Made by a program: the position numbers and the translations under genes. Positions 52,218 to 62,018 of a DNA stretch of 64,000 bases are shown here, piece by piece. Numbering within the stretch: position 1 is the stretch's first letter; the number at the start of each line of letters is the position of its first letter. The notes beneath the pieces were generated by a model. It saw only the letters and a list, made by a program, of their open reading frames with translations, did not search any database and was not told the origin of the DNA. Source of the DNA: Bacteroides neonati. Its GTDB lineage: Bacteria > Bacteroidota > Bacteroidia > Bacteroidales > Bacteroidaceae. The stretch lies in assembly GCF_000499785.1 (NCBI RefSeq), contig NZ_HG726020.1, positions 647,515 through 711,514 on the forward strand, read 5' to 3'.

Positions 52218-52470
52218 TTTGGAAAGAAAAAAAGATTACCTAGAGATGCGAAACTTTAGTTAGTAATAAGAACAATAACAAACTGGTCGTTACAATAAAA
52301 AAACGGATACAGACACTACTATTTTTCCTTCCTTGCAAGAGTACCATTTTAAGGGTGTGTTAACTACGTACTTTTTGCACCAAAGAATACGTACTCTTCA
52401 ATACCAACACTATATACTCTTGCGTAAGAACAAATGGAATACCCCAAAAGAAGTAGCAGAATTAACAAAA

Positions 52471-53205
52471 TCAGATATTATACTTAAGAATCAGATAAAT
52501 AAGAAGAAGTAAACTGAAAATAAGCAGAACGAATGCAATACTTAGCACAGACTTAATCAGTGCCCACCACCACGACGATGACTTGAATATAAACATCAAA
52601 ATAATAAGGTTATAAACAATCGTACTTATTGTCATCATATCATACACTAAAACAGCATGGGTAAAGTAGAATATAGGATAGAAAGCCAGCAAAATAAAAA
52701 TCTTTGTGCCCGTTATATAGGAATAGATAACCAAATGTTCCATGTAGTTAAACCCATTCTTTCTATAAAACAGATAGGACGAAAATGCAAAAATTGGAGT
52801 CGAGAACAATAACCACAATGAATAATACTCATAATAGTAAGTATACATATATGAATAGTCTATTTCATTAATATTGAGTTTATTCACCTCCATATCAGGA
52901 AAGACATTGGCCAGATGTATCACCACGCTATAAAAAGCCCCTAAAACGAACAAGTACTGAATAGGGCTTATGTACTTTTTCCTTTGTCCGCTAATATACG
53001 CCAATATCATATGCCTGGGATGAATAAGCAGTTCTTTTACTGCATATAACACTTCGCGATGTAAATACACGAATATACGCTCCAGGTCATTTATAATAGC
53101 CTTGTATTCAATGCGTCCAGTCTTAGCCGACTGACCGCAATGGCTGCAATAATTATCTTTTATCTTATTACCACAATTAAGACATAACTTACTGTTCTTA
53201 TGCAT
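52471..53205 (-). CDS. DUF3667 membrane protein with zinc ribbon
   Basis: 244 residues. The N-terminus LCLNCGNKIKDNYCSHCGQ is a CxxC-x9-CxxC zinc ribbon; RHMILAYISGQRKKYISPIQYLFVLGAFYS is the DUF3667 signature; at least four membrane helices follow (about 84-105, 125-145, 155-185, 205-240). Role unknown. Isolated minus-strand gene. Confidence 0.8.
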   Translation of the reverse strand: MHKNSKLCLNCGNKIKDNYCSHCGQSAKTGRIEYKAIINDLERIFVYLHREVLYAVKELLIHPRHMILAYISGQRKKYISPIQYLFVLGAFYSVVIHLANVFPDMEVNKLNINEIDYSYMYTYYYEYYSLWLLFSTPIFAFSSYLFYRKNGFNYMEHLVIYSYITGTKIFILLAFYPIFYFTHAVLVYDMMTISTIVYNLIILMFIFKSSSWWWALIKSVLSIAFVLLIFSLLLLIYLILKYNI

Positions 53206-53311
53206 ATATCATTTATTTTTCATAACAGAAAACAGCTCTTCAATGTTTATTGATTTCAGTTCTTGACACTCACTCCACCATAAAGTTGTGAGATGGGGTA
53301 TAAAACAAGAA

Positions 53312-53355
53312 ATCTCCAATACCTTTCAGACACACTGTGCCGAGGTATTGGAGAT
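53312..53355. terminator. Terminator of the small secreted protein gene
   Basis: Perfect 13-bp arms ATCTCCAATACCT (53312-53324) and AGGTATTGGAGAT (53343-53355). On the minus strand the hairpin is followed by TTTCTTGTTTTA, so it ends the transcript of the gene at 53390-53914. Confidence 0.6.
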
Positions 53356-53389
53356 ATTAAGTTGATAAGCCAACGAGAAAGAAAGCAGG

Positions 53390-53914
53390 CTACATTTTAC
53401 TGATCAACGCCTTGCGAACTTCAAATTTACTAATTTGAACACCCCTTGAAGGCAGCCATACTTTCAAAGTATGCTTCTCACCGCGCAGTATTTTTACCTT
53501 AAAGGTAGCTTTTACCGTATCTGTTATTTTGTTTTTTAGAATCAACTCTTGCGGCTCCAACGTATCCATACCCAGAAGTATTTTCGGGGACCGATCGCTG
53601 ATCTCGTCTTTATTGATCGAATAGTGAACATTTACAACATAGGTACCACCTGCCAAATTACTGGCAAGAGAATACTCGGCATAAGGCCATACCGTTTTTT
53701 TTCCTTTTGCCTCACCAGCCTTATCATAAGACGACTTCTTTCCGACCACATACGTTTTGTTTTTGTACTCCGTAACACCTAGAAATCGAGAATATTTATG
53801 CGCTGTAGCAGCAATAGAAACATGCATATTCTTCATCTGATTCTTATCATTGGCAGACAAAGAAAAGATTATATAAAAAATTAATACAAAAAATAGAATA
53901 AATGATTTTTTCAT
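53390..53914 (-). CDS. Small secreted beta-rich protein of unknown function
   Basis: 174 residues from MKKSFILFF; a start 36 bases upstream adds residues before the signal peptide. Signal peptide cleaved around residue 21 (FSLSAN). The mature part alternates strands and turns (HVSIAATAHKYSRFLGVTEYKNKTYVVG, AEYSLASNLAGGTYVVNVHYSINK, TVKATFKVKILRGEKHTLKVWLP, GVQISKFEVRKALI), like a CBM35/CBM6-type jelly roll, but no binding residues could be named. Single gene with its own terminator. Confidence 0.65.
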   Translation of the reverse strand: MKKSFILFFVLIFYIIFSLSANDKNQMKNMHVSIAATAHKYSRFLGVTEYKNKTYVVGKKSSYDKAGEAKGKKTVWPYAEYSLASNLAGGTYVVNVHYSINKDEISDRSPKILLGMDTLEPQELILKNKITDTVKATFKVKILRGEKHTLKVWLPSRGVQISKFEVRKALISKM

Positions 53915-54112
53915 GAACTTATAGTTATTGTTTGGGTATAAAGGCTGCAAAAATAAGAATACAGCCAGAAAGTATAATCCTAACGAAAGTTAAAAAGCAT
54001 TGTTATTATTAAATAAACAAGGGATATCTAAGCTAAAAATTCAGATACAGATGCCCATACTACCTTATAATAGTTACAAAAAGCCCATATATACCTACTT
54101 TATGCGATTGTA

Positions 54113-54265
54113 TATCTTTGCAATACCCGCTATCTTTGCAATATCAAAAAACAAACACAATAAGGGGAATTAATTAGTCATAATTATAATTACGTAACCA
54201 CATGTAAATAAAATCATCCGCTCGGCCTGCGAAGGTAGAGCGGATTTTCATTTTTTAGAATTATG
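54113..54265 (+). ncRNA. Candidate small RNA or leader upstream of pheS
   Basis: Two identical TATCTTTGCAATA boxes (54113 and 54131, 18 bp apart) match the Bacteroides -7 consensus, but no coding frame follows. About 75 bases downstream a hairpin pairs ATCCGCTC (54217-54224) with GAGCGGAT (54239-54246), followed by TTTTCATTTTTTAG, a good intrinsic terminator. The pair of signals outlines a transcript of roughly 100 bases ending about 140 bases before pheS. It may be a small RNA or an attenuated leader. Ends are estimates. Confidence 0.4.
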
Positions 54266-54355
54266 TGCATGAAACAAGTCCTTTTGGGAAAACATAAATA
54301 CAGACGATTTCATAAAAACAATGCTCCATTTGAAGGGGGTTTATGATAAAACCAC

Positions 54356-54363
54356 TATCTTTG
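54356..54363 (+). promoter_or_regulatory. -7 box for pheS
   Basis: TATCTTTG (TAnnTTTG) lies 41-48 bases before the pheS ATG, with a TTTG at 54329-54332 in the -33 area (spacing 23, slightly long). The gap 53951-54112 to the left shows no gene. Confidence 0.5.
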
Positions 54364-54403
54364 CAACGTTTATAAAATCAAAGAATAACAATAAATCAAA
54401 GAT

Positions 54404-55423
54404 ATGATAGCTAAAATCAACCAGCTTCTCGAAGAAGTTGAAGTACTGAAAGCTGCCAATGCAGAAGAGTTAGAAGCACTTCGCATCAAGTTCCTCAGTA
54501 AAAAAGGAGCCATCAATGACCTGATGGCGGATTTCCGCAACGTGGCAGCCGACCAAAAGAAGGAAGTCGGTATGAGATTGAACGAACTCAAGAACAAAGC
54601 GCAAGAGAGAATCAATGCATTGAAAGAGCAGTTCGAAAGCCAGGATAGCGGTTGTTCCGATATGGACTTAACCCGTTCGGCCTATCCCGTAGAACTGGGT
54701 ACCCGTCATCCCCTTTCTATCGTTAAAAATGAAATTATTGATATTTTTGCCCGACTGGGATTCAGCATTGCCGAAGGTCCGGAGATAGAAGATGACTGGC
54801 ATGTATTCTCGGCATTGAACTTTGCCGAAGATCATCCGGCACGCGACATGCAAGACACATTCTTTATCGAGGCAAACCCCGATATCCTACTCCGCACACA
54901 TACCTCATCTGTACAAACACGGGTGATGGAGAGCTCACAACCTCCTATCCGTATTATTTGTCCCGGACGCGTTTACCGTAATGAAGCCATTAGCTACCGT
55001 GCGCACTGCTTCTTTCATCAGGTAGAGGCACTGTACATCGACAAAGATGTATCGTTCACCGACCTCAAACAGGCTTTGCTGCTTTTTGCTAAAGAGATGT
55101 TCGGAGCCGATACGAAGATTCGTCTTCGTCCGTCGTACTTCCCTTTCACGGAGCCAAGTGCCGAAATGGATATTAGTTGTAACATTTGCGGAGGAAAAGG
55201 GTGCCCTTTCTGCAAGCATACCGGTTGGGTAGAGATCTTGGGTTGCGGTATGGTCGATCCGAACGTACTCGAATCGAATGGTATCGACAGCAAGGTATAT
55301 AGCGGATATGCTCTGGGAATGGGTGTAGAGCGTATCACAAACCTGAAATATCAGGTAAAAGACCTCCGTATGTTCTCCGAAAACGACACACGCTTCTTAA
55401 AAGAATTTGAGGCAGCATACTAA
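54404..55423 (+). CDS. pheS: Phenylalanyl-tRNA synthetase alpha subunit
   Basis: 339 residues, normal length. An N-terminal coiled coil binds tRNA (about 1-80). Class II core motifs: DTFFIEANPDILLRTHTSSVQ (motif 1 region), CPGRVYRNEAISYRAHCFFHQVEALYIDKDV (motif 2), and YALGMGVERITNLKYQVKDLRMFSEND (motif 3). A Cys-rich insert (CNICGGKGCPFCKHTGWVEILGCGM) is common in Bacteroidota versions. pheT is not adjacent here. Confidence 0.96.
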   Translation: MIAKINQLLEEVEVLKAANAEELEALRIKFLSKKGAINDLMADFRNVAADQKKEVGMRLNELKNKAQERINALKEQFESQDSGCSDMDLTRSAYPVELGTRHPLSIVKNEIIDIFARLGFSIAEGPEIEDDWHVFSALNFAEDHPARDMQDTFFIEANPDILLRTHTSSVQTRVMESSQPPIRIICPGRVYRNEAISYRAHCFFHQVEALYIDKDVSFTDLKQALLLFAKEMFGADTKIRLRPSYFPFTEPSAEMDISCNICGGKGCPFCKHTGWVEILGCGMVDPNVLESNGIDSKVYSGYALGMGVERITNLKYQVKDLRMFSENDTRFLKEFEAAY

Positions 55424-55454
55424 ACGGTTGACGATGAGCAACTGATCATTTAGA

Positions 55455-55504
55455 ACGATTGAAGTCACTACCGGCAACAAAATCGCCGGAGTTACTTCAA
55501 TCGT
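55455..55504. terminator. Extended hairpin between pheS and the MFS gene
   Basis: Outer arms ACGATTGAAGT (55455-55465) and ACTTCAATCGT (55494-55504) enclose an inner CCGGC/GCCGG stem (55471-55475 and 55485-55489). It lies shortly after the pheS stop and before the MFS start. Likely terminator or processing hairpin; no T-run follows. Confidence 0.5.
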
Positions 55505-55530
55505 AATTACTCATCTATAATTAAACTCGT

Positions 55531-56724
55531 ATGAAGGACAAACTCGTTACTCGCGGTTATTGTCTGATATTGGCCGCAAACTTTCTTTTATATTTTGCCT
55601 TCTACCTGATACTTCCTGTACTCCCGTTCTACCTAACCGAAGTCTTTCACACAGGAAGCGCAGCTATAGGTATCATTCTTTCTTGTTACACGGTTGCTGC
55701 CTTGTGTATCCGCCCTTTCTCGGGTTATCTGCTCGACTCGCTGGCTCGAAAGCCATTGTATCTACTTGCTTACTTTGTATTCATTGCCGTGCTTGCCGGA
55801 TATATCTGGGCAGGCATACTGAGTATATTTATCATGCTGCGTGTAGTGCACGGTTTGGCTTTCGGAATGGTAACGGTGGCGGGAAATACCATTGTGATAG
55901 ACGTTACTCCGTCATCACGACGAGGAGAAGCGGTAGGGTATTACGGACTGATGAACAACACCGCTATGAGCATAGGTCCCATGACCGGACTATTTATGCA
56001 AGAGGTATACTCATTCAACACCATTTTCGGTTGTGCTTTCCTATCGGGTGCACTAGGCTTTGTGGCTGCCTGCATGGTTCAAACACCTCCCCGGGCGAAA
56101 GTAAAACGAGAACCGATTTCGCTCGACCGCTTTATTCTCTTAAAAGGTATTCCGGCAGGTATCACACTAATGCTACTCTCTATTCCTTATGGAATGACAA
56201 CGACCTACATAGCCATGTATGCACAAAACATAGGTATTACGCTTAGCTCCGGATTATTTTTCACTTTCATGGCTGTAGGTATGGCTATATCGCGCATATT
56301 TTCGGGCAGACAGGTAGACAAAGGACGGATTACGCAAGTGATCACCTTCGGTCTTTATCTGGTGTGCAGCTGCTTTCTGCTGTTATCGGCCTGCGGAACA
56401 TTGTTTCCAATGGCTCCCTTCGCTACCGAAACCCTCTTCTTTACAATTGCCTTGTTTTTAGGCATAGGATTCGGAACGATGTTTCCGGCATTCAACACCT
56501 TATTCGTGAACCTTGCCCCAAGTAACCAACGTGGCACAGCCACTTCCACCTACCTCACCTCGTGGGAGTTTGGCATCGGCATCGGATTGGTGGCTGGTGG
56601 ATATCTGGCACAAGTCACCTCCTTCGACAGTGCTTACTTGGCCGGCGCTTGCCTCACCATCGTGTCGGCCTTTTATTTTATACTGAAAGTAGCTCCTCAT
56701 TATCATAAAAACAAATTACGATGA
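55531..56724 (+). CDS. MFS transporter
   Basis: 397 residues, twelve predicted helices, major facilitator superfamily (drug:H+ antiporter-like). The loop after helix 2 is PFSGYLLDSLARKPLY, the usual GxxxDrxGRrp position in degenerate form; GxVNYGLMNN-like signature appears as VGYYGLMNNTAMSIGPMTG in helix 5. Substrate unknown, efflux likely. Its stop overlaps the nth start by 4 bases. Confidence 0.9.
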   Translation: MKDKLVTRGYCLILAANFLLYFAFYLILPVLPFYLTEVFHTGSAAIGIILSCYTVAALCIRPFSGYLLDSLARKPLYLLAYFVFIAVLAGYIWAGILSIFIMLRVVHGLAFGMVTVAGNTIVIDVTPSSRRGEAVGYYGLMNNTAMSIGPMTGLFMQEVYSFNTIFGCAFLSGALGFVAACMVQTPPRAKVKREPISLDRFILLKGIPAGITLMLLSIPYGMTTTYIAMYAQNIGITLSSGLFFTFMAVGMAISRIFSGRQVDKGRITQVITFGLYLVCSCFLLLSACGTLFPMAPFATETLFFTIALFLGIGFGTMFPAFNTLFVNLAPSNQRGTATSTYLTSWEFGIGIGLVAGGYLAQVTSFDSAYLAGACLTIVSAFYFILKVAPHYHKNKLR

Positions 56725-57395
56725 GAAAGAAAGAACGTTATGAAAAGATAATAGCCTGGTTCAAAGAGAATGTGCCGGTAGCTGAAACAGAATTGCATTA
56801 CAACAGTCCGTTCGAGTTGCTGATAGCTGTCATTCTATCGGCTCAATGCACCGATAAGCGAGTCAACATCATCACTCCCCCACTCTTTCGCGACTATCCA
56901 ACGCCCGAAGCATTGGCTGCAAGCTCTCCGGAAGTGATATTCGAATACATTCGTAGCGTTTCCTATCCTAACAACAAAGCCAAACACCTGGTAGGAATGG
57001 CACGCATGTTGGTAGAAGAATTTAACAGTGAGATACCCGCTACACTCGACGAGCTGATCAAGCTACCCGGTGTAGGTCGCAAAACAGCCAATGTAATTCA
57101 ATCGGTTGTATTCAACAAAGCTGCCATGGCGGTAGATACACATGTATTTCGTGTCAGTCACCGTTTGGGTTTAGTAAGTGCAACCTGCACCACTCCTCTG
57201 AGCGTTGAAAAAGAGCTAATGAAGCATATTCCGAACGAACTGGTTCCGATTGCACACCATTGGCTCATCCTACACGGCCGGTATATATGCCAAGCCCGTA
57301 CGCCTCAATGTGATAAGTGCGATTTGAAAATGATGTGCAAACGCTACACCCGTACCTATAAAGTGGAGAAAGAGGCTTCTAAGACAAAGAAATAA
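56721..57395 (+). CDS. nth: Endonuclease III
   Basis: 224 residues. DNA glycosylase/AP lyase for oxidised pyrimidines. The helix-hairpin-helix LIKLPGVGRKTANVI (about 113-127) contains the catalytic Lys; the catalytic Asp is in MAVDTHVFRVSHRLGL (about 140-155); the 4Fe-4S cluster Cys are CQARTPQCDKCDLKMMC (C-x6-C-x2-C-x5-C, about 194-210). Translationally coupled to the MFS gene. Confidence 0.95.
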   Translation: MRKKERYEKIIAWFKENVPVAETELHYNSPFELLIAVILSAQCTDKRVNIITPPLFRDYPTPEALAASSPEVIFEYIRSVSYPNNKAKHLVGMARMLVEEFNSEIPATLDELIKLPGVGRKTANVIQSVVFNKAAMAVDTHVFRVSHRLGLVSATCTTPLSVEKELMKHIPNELVPIAHHWLILHGRYICQARTPQCDKCDLKMMCKRYTRTYKVEKEASKTKK

Positions 57396-57430
57396 ATACC
57401 GAATTCATAGCGAAAAATAGAAATAAATAC

Positions 57431-57441
57431 TAACTTTGCAC
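57431..57441 (+). promoter_or_regulatory. -7 box for pgk
   Basis: TAACTTTGCAC is a complete TAnnTTTGnnC match, 50-60 bases before the pgk ATG, after the nth stop. Confidence 0.6.
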
Positions 57442-57490
57442 CTCAGAGAAAAAAGAAATACCAACATTTTAAAAATAAATATAGAGTATT

Positions 57491-58750
57491 ATGCAAACAA
57501 TTGACAAATTCAATTTTGCCGGCAAAAAGGCATTCGTTCGCGTGGACTTCAATGTACCTTTGGACGAAAACTTCAACATCACTGACGACACTCGTATTCG
57601 CGCTGCACTTCCTACCCTGAAGAAGATTTTGGGTGATGGTGGTAGTGTGATCATCGGCTCACATTTGGGTCGTCCGAAAGGTCCTGCAGATAAGTTTTCA
57701 TTGAAACATATCCAGAAACACGTTTCAGAACTGCTTGGTGTTGAGGTTCAGTTTGCCAACGATTGCATGGGCGAAGAAGCTGCCAGCAAATCGGCTGCTT
57801 TGAAACCGGGTGAAGTATTACTACTCGAGAACCTCCGTTTCTACGCTGAAGAAGAAGGCAAACCCAGAGGTTTGGCCGAAGACGCTACAGACGAAGAAAA
57901 AGCAGCTGCCAAAAAAGCAGTGAAAGAAAACCAGAAAGAGTTTACAAAGAAATTGGCTTCTTATGCCGATTGTTATGTAAACGACGCATTCGGTACAGCT
58001 CACCGCGCACATGCATCGACTGCATTGATCGCTAAATATTTCAGTGTAGACAACAAGATGTTCGGCTACTTGATGGAAAAAGAAGTGAAAGCTGTTGAAA
58101 AGGTGCTGAAAGACATCAACCGTCCGTTTACCGCTATCATGGGTGGTTCGAAAGTTTCTTCTAAGATCGAAATTATCGAAAACCTATTGGGCAAAGTAGA
58201 CAACCTGATTATTGCAGGTGGTATGACGTATACCTTCTCAAAAGCATTGGGTGGCAAGATCGGTAACTCTATCTGCGAAGACGACAAACTCGAACTGGCA
58301 TTGGAACTGATCCAAAAGGCTAAAGACAAAGGTGTAAACTTAGTATTGGCTGTTGACGATAGAATCGCCGATTCATTCTCTAACGATGCGAACATCAAGG
58401 TTTGCAATGCTAACGAAATACCCGACGGATGGCAAGGTCTTGATATCGGTCCGAAGACAGAAGAGCTTTTCGGAAACATCATCAAGAACTCTAAAACGAT
58501 TCTATGGAATGGTCCTACCGGTGTATTCGAATTCGATAACTTTAGCCACGGCTCAAAAGCGTTGGGCGAAGCTATCGTCGAAGCAACCAAGAACGGCGCT
58601 TTCTCTCTCGTAGGTGGTGGCGACTCAGTAGCTTGTGTAAACAAGTTCGGTTTGGCTGACGGCGTATCTTACGTATCTACCGGTGGTGGTGCTTTGCTCG
58701 AGGCTATCGAGGGAAAAGTACTTCCGGGTATTGCAGCTATCGAGGAGTAA
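57491..58750 (+). CDS. pgk: Phosphoglycerate kinase
   Basis: 419 residues. Glycolytic enzyme making ATP from 1,3-bisphosphoglycerate. [26 protein letters not shown] (about 16-41) and SHLGRPKGP (about 56-64) bind phosphoglycerate; [18 protein letters not shown] and [14 protein letters not shown] (near 375) form the nucleotide side. A Lys/Glu-rich insert ([20 protein letters not shown], about 130-150) is typical of Bacteroidales enzymes. Confidence 0.97.
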   Translation: MQTIDKFNFAGKKAFVRVDFNVPLDENFNITDDTRIRAALPTLKKILGDGGSVIIGSHLGRPKGPADKFSLKHIQKHVSELLGVEVQFANDCMGEEAASKSAALKPGEVLLLENLRFYAEEEGKPRGLAEDATDEEKAAAKKAVKENQKEFTKKLASYADCYVNDAFGTAHRAHASTALIAKYFSVDNKMFGYLMEKEVKAVEKVLKDINRPFTAIMGGSKVSSKIEIIENLLGKVDNLIIAGGMTYTFSKALGGKIGNSICEDDKLELALELIQKAKDKGVNLVLAVDDRIADSFSNDANIKVCNANEIPDGWQGLDIGPKTEELFGNIIKNSKTILWNGPTGVFEFDNFSHGSKALGEAIVEATKNGAFSLVGGGDSVACVNKFGLADGVSYVSTGGGALLEAIEGKVLPGIAAIEE

Positions 58751-58782
58751 ATAACCAATTATGTCCTGAAAGAAATAAGAAA

Positions 58783-58817
58783 GGCAGCTCTTTGCTTAAA
58801 AAAGAGCTGCCCTTTTT
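58783..58817 (+). terminator. Rho-independent terminator of pgk
   Basis: Perfect 10-bp arms GGCAGCTCTT (58783-58792) and AAGAGCTGCC (58802-58811), then CTTTTTT. Lies about 30 bases after the pgk stop and before the next gene. Confidence 0.88.
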
Positions 58818-58834
58818 TATAAAAACACATTGCT

Positions 58835-59791
58835 ATGAAACAGGTATGGCTATTAATCGGATGCATTTTCATCTTGATATCGGCGTGTACAGGTGACAAG
58901 AAAAGAGAGTCGAGCACACATAGAGCCGAACAATTACAACCGGTCAACTTGGGTGTAATGACTACTATGGATGGCTTTCCTTTCGTTGTAGCACAAAGAC
59001 TGAGCATCTACGACTCGCTCGGTATTACGGTAAACCTCATGCATTTCGACTCGCCAAGCGATCGCGATGCAGCCTTGCAGTCAGGACAGATAGACGGTGC
59101 CATAACCGACTATCCAAGCACCATTATGCTACAGGTTCATCAAACCCCTATGGGCATTATTATGAGAAACAACGGATATCTCTGTTTCGTTGTTTCACCA
59201 TCAAGCGGTATCAGTAATTGCAAGCAATTGCCGACAAAAAACATAGCCGTATCACGCAATACCGTAGTAGAATATGCAACCGATCTGCTTTTACAGAAGA
59301 ACAGCATATCTACCTCCGAAGTAAACATGCCCGAGATAGGGCAAATACCCATTCGCTTGCAAATGATGCAATACGGACAGATAGATGCCTCGTTTCTACC
59401 CGATCCATACGCTACCATGGCCATGAGAGGCGGTTACCGTTCGCTCATCAGTACCCGTGAGTTGGGCATAGAAATGACTGCAACTGCCTTTACCCAAAAG
59501 GCTCTGAACGAAAAGGAGGAAGAGATCAGATTACTGGTCGACGGATACAATCGGGCGGTAACCTACTTACAAAAACATCCGCTGAAAGAGTGGAAACAAC
59601 TACTAATGGAAGAAACCGGCATACCGGAAGCAATGACGGGTTTACTGATTCTTCCTGCATACGAGCCGGCTGCACGTGCATCGACTCAAGAGATCGAAAA
59701 AGCCATTGCCTGGCTAAAGGCTAAAGGGCGTATATCGCCCAATTATCAGTGTACCAACTTAGTCGACACTACATTTATCACTTTTAAATAA
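58835..59791 (+). CDS. Solute-binding lipoprotein (NMT1/THI5-like ABC substrate-binding protein)
   Basis: 318 residues. Lipobox LISAC (Cys18). A periplasmic binding fold of the nitrate/taurine/thiamine-precursor type: LGVMTTMDGFPFVVAQRLSIYDSLGITV, SPSDRDAALQSGQIDGAITDYPS, AVSRNTVVEYATDLLL, FLPDPYATMAMRGGYRSL. It normally works with an ABC permease and ATPase, neither of which is adjacent here; a porin gene follows 16 bp later. Ligand unknown; no regulatory riboswitch is visible in the 84-bp gap after pgk, most of which is the terminator. Confidence 0.82.
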   Translation: MKQVWLLIGCIFILISACTGDKKRESSTHRAEQLQPVNLGVMTTMDGFPFVVAQRLSIYDSLGITVNLMHFDSPSDRDAALQSGQIDGAITDYPSTIMLQVHQTPMGIIMRNNGYLCFVVSPSSGISNCKQLPTKNIAVSRNTVVEYATDLLLQKNSISTSEVNMPEIGQIPIRLQMMQYGQIDASFLPDPYATMAMRGGYRSLISTRELGIEMTATAFTQKALNEKEEEIRLLVDGYNRAVTYLQKHPLKEWKQLLMEETGIPEAMTGLLILPAYEPAARASTQEIEKAIAWLKAKGRISPNYQCTNLVDTTFITFK

Positions 59792-59806
59792 CTATACGTA
59801 AATAAC

Positions 59807-60820
59807 ATGCGAAAATTACTGATCACCACGCTTACCCTGCTGGCGATGGGCAACTTAATGGCTCAAGAGACACTTAACACGGTAGTAAATACGCTCAAAG
59901 AACGCATCAAATTATCGGGATACGGACAAGTGGGATATACCTATGATGATGCCGTAGAGCCCAATAACAGTTTCGATGTAAAACGAGCTATTTTAATGGT
60001 CGACGGAAAGATAACCGACAAATGGTCGTGTTATTTCATGTGTAACTTCGCCGACGCAACCAAGTTGCTCGAACTATATACCGACTACCACATCATGCCC
60101 GGATTATCGGCACGAATGGGACAATTTAAAACTCCCTATACCTTCGAAAATCAATTATCGCTAAGCACTGTCGAGCTTATCAACTGCTATGCCCAGGCAA
60201 CCAACTGCCTGGCGGGAGTTACTAATGCAGATAAGCTGATCGTAGGCAACGGCGGACGAGATATCGGTTTGATGATCTATGGAGACCTGTTCAAAAAACT
60301 CGTAACCTATAAGTTGGCGGTAATGAACGGGCAAGGCATCAACGTGAAAGACAAGAACAATCAAAAAGATGTAATCGGTTACCTGATGCTGAATCCCACA
60401 AAATGGCTTTCGATAGGCGGATCATTTATTGCAGGAACCGGACATGCAATGGCTCAGGCAGAGGAGGCCGGCATAGCCGTAGGTCAAAACTATTCGCGCA
60501 ACCGCTGGAGTGCCGGAGCTATACTTACCGGATCCAGAGCCAGCCTGCGTACAGAATACCTGTCGGGCAAAGACAATGGAGTGAGAAGAAGCGGTATGTA
60601 TGCCACAGGCTGCGTGCAACTGATCCCGAAGTTGGAGATGATCGCCTCGGTAGACTACTTCGACCATGGACGAATAGGCAATCAGCAAGCCAACTATGTA
60701 GCCGGTCTTCAATACTGGTTCTATCCCAAATGTCGTTTACAGGCACAATACACCCGCCAAGAGCCCAAGGGAGGGGAAGGTTCTAACCTCATACAAACAC
60801 AAATACAAGTAAGATTTTAA
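59807..60820 (+). CDS. OprO/OprP-like outer-membrane porin
   Basis: 337 residues. Signal peptide ends LMAQ. Barrel with alternating strands from IKLSGYGQVGYTYDD; FDVKRAILMVDGKITDKWSCYFMCNFADATKLLELYTDYHIMPGLSARMGQFKTPYTFE is the characteristic phosphate-selective porin O/P family stretch; final strand NLIQTQIQVRF ends in Phe. Likely admits anions or small solutes. Second gene of the operon. Confidence 0.85.
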   Translation: MRKLLITTLTLLAMGNLMAQETLNTVVNTLKERIKLSGYGQVGYTYDDAVEPNNSFDVKRAILMVDGKITDKWSCYFMCNFADATKLLELYTDYHIMPGLSARMGQFKTPYTFENQLSLSTVELINCYAQATNCLAGVTNADKLIVGNGGRDIGLMIYGDLFKKLVTYKLAVMNGQGINVKDKNNQKDVIGYLMLNPTKWLSIGGSFIAGTGHAMAQAEEAGIAVGQNYSRNRWSAGAILTGSRASLRTEYLSGKDNGVRRSGMYATGCVQLIPKLEMIASVDYFDHGRIGNQQANYVAGLQYWFYPKCRLQAQYTRQEPKGGEGSNLIQTQIQVRF

Positions 60821-60824
60821 TCGT

Positions 60825-62006
60825 ATGAAAGAGAAATTATCCGATAGGAATGCACGCGTAGATGTAGCCGATGTGCTTAGAGGGCTTGCGGTGATGGGAA
60901 TTATCGTTCTTCACAGCATTGAGCACTTTAACTTTTACTCCTTTCCCGAAAGTGTACCTTTCGAATGGATGAAGTTTACCGATCAAGCCATCTGGCGCGG
61001 GCTATTTTTTGCCTTTGGAGGCAAAGCATACGCTGTGTTTGCCCTGTTGTTTGGTTTTAGCTTTTATATTCAGGATAACAACCAACAACGACAAGGAAAG
61101 GATTTTAGGTTGCGATTTCTCTGGAGACTTTGCATCCTTTTCGTTATAGGACAGTTCAATGCAGCTTTCTTCACCGGAGAGATATTAACCATGTATGCCC
61201 TACTTGGCATCATACTCCCTCTCTTCTGCCGATTGAGCGACCGTACAGTTGCTTGGGTAGCACTGATCTTAATCTTACAGCCGTTAGATTGGGGCAAAGT
61301 GATTTGGGCACTCTGCAACCCCGATTACGAAGCGGGCAAAAGCTTGGCAAGCCATTACTTCGGTATAGCCTTCGAGGTGCAAAAGAATGGTACCTTCCTC
61401 GAAACCCTCCGCATGAATTTATGGGAAGGGCAAATGGCCAATATGACATGGGCATTGGAGCATGGACGCATCATGCAAACACCGGGACTCTTCCTGTTCG
61501 GCATGCTCGTAGGCCGCCGAGGACTCTTCCTTTACAGCGAACAGCACGAGCGCATTTGGCTCAAGGCTCTCGCCATCTCGCTGCTGTGTTTCTTCCCTCT
61601 ATATGGGCTAAATGCCATGTTACCCGAATTTATAAGTCGTGGAGCGTTATTAACACCACTAGGTATCATTGTTAGTTCATTGAGCAACCTCAGTTTCATG
61701 GTGGTATTGGTGAGTGGTTTGTTAATCACATTCTACCGGGTACACGACCGTAGTTTCTTCATGCGGTTTACCTCCTATGGAAAAATGAGTATGACAAACT
61801 ACATCGGACAATCCGTCATAGGCTCCCTCCTCTTTTACCATTGGGGCTTTGAGTTAGGGCGCTACCTGGGCATTACTTATAGTTTTCTTTTTGGCATCGT
61901 TTTTGTTCTACTACAAATGGCGTTCTGCTCGTGGTGGATGAATCATCACAAGCATGGTCCGTTTGAAGGACTTTGGAAGCGCCTTACCTGGATAGGAAAG
62001 AAATAA
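60825..62006 (+). CDS. DUF418 multi-pass membrane protein
   Basis: 393 residues with about ten helices. N-terminus VDVADVLRGLAVMGIIVLHSIEHFNFY is the typical opening of DUF418 and acyltransferase-3-like proteins; DUF418 proper is in the C-terminal half (FTSYGKMSMTNYIGQSVIGSLLFYHWGFELGRYLG). Possibly a transporter or acyl-transfer enzyme; role unknown. Starts 5 bases after the porin stop. Confidence 0.85.
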   Translation: MKEKLSDRNARVDVADVLRGLAVMGIIVLHSIEHFNFYSFPESVPFEWMKFTDQAIWRGLFFAFGGKAYAVFALLFGFSFYIQDNNQQRQGKDFRLRFLWRLCILFVIGQFNAAFFTGEILTMYALLGIILPLFCRLSDRTVAWVALILILQPLDWGKVIWALCNPDYEAGKSLASHYFGIAFEVQKNGTFLETLRMNLWEGQMANMTWALEHGRIMQTPGLFLFGMLVGRRGLFLYSEQHERIWLKALAISLLCFFPLYGLNAMLPEFISRGALLTPLGIIVSSLSNLSFMVVLVSGLLITFYRVHDRSFFMRFTSYGKMSMTNYIGQSVIGSLLFYHWGFELGRYLGITYSFLFGIVFVLLQMAFCSWWMNHHKHGPFEGLWKRLTWIGKK

Positions 62007-62018
62007 ACAGAAAAAGTT

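Noticed and set aside
52408..52512. Translation HYILLRKNKWNTPKEVAELT resembling an ISL3 transposase segment
   Set aside because: Only about 35 codons, partly antisense to the DUF3667 gene, with no inverted repeats or other transposase blocks found.
55560..56246. 228-residue open frame inside the MFS gene
   Set aside because: Same strand, other frame; Cys/Arg/His-rich sequence with no domain, while the MFS frame is well supported.
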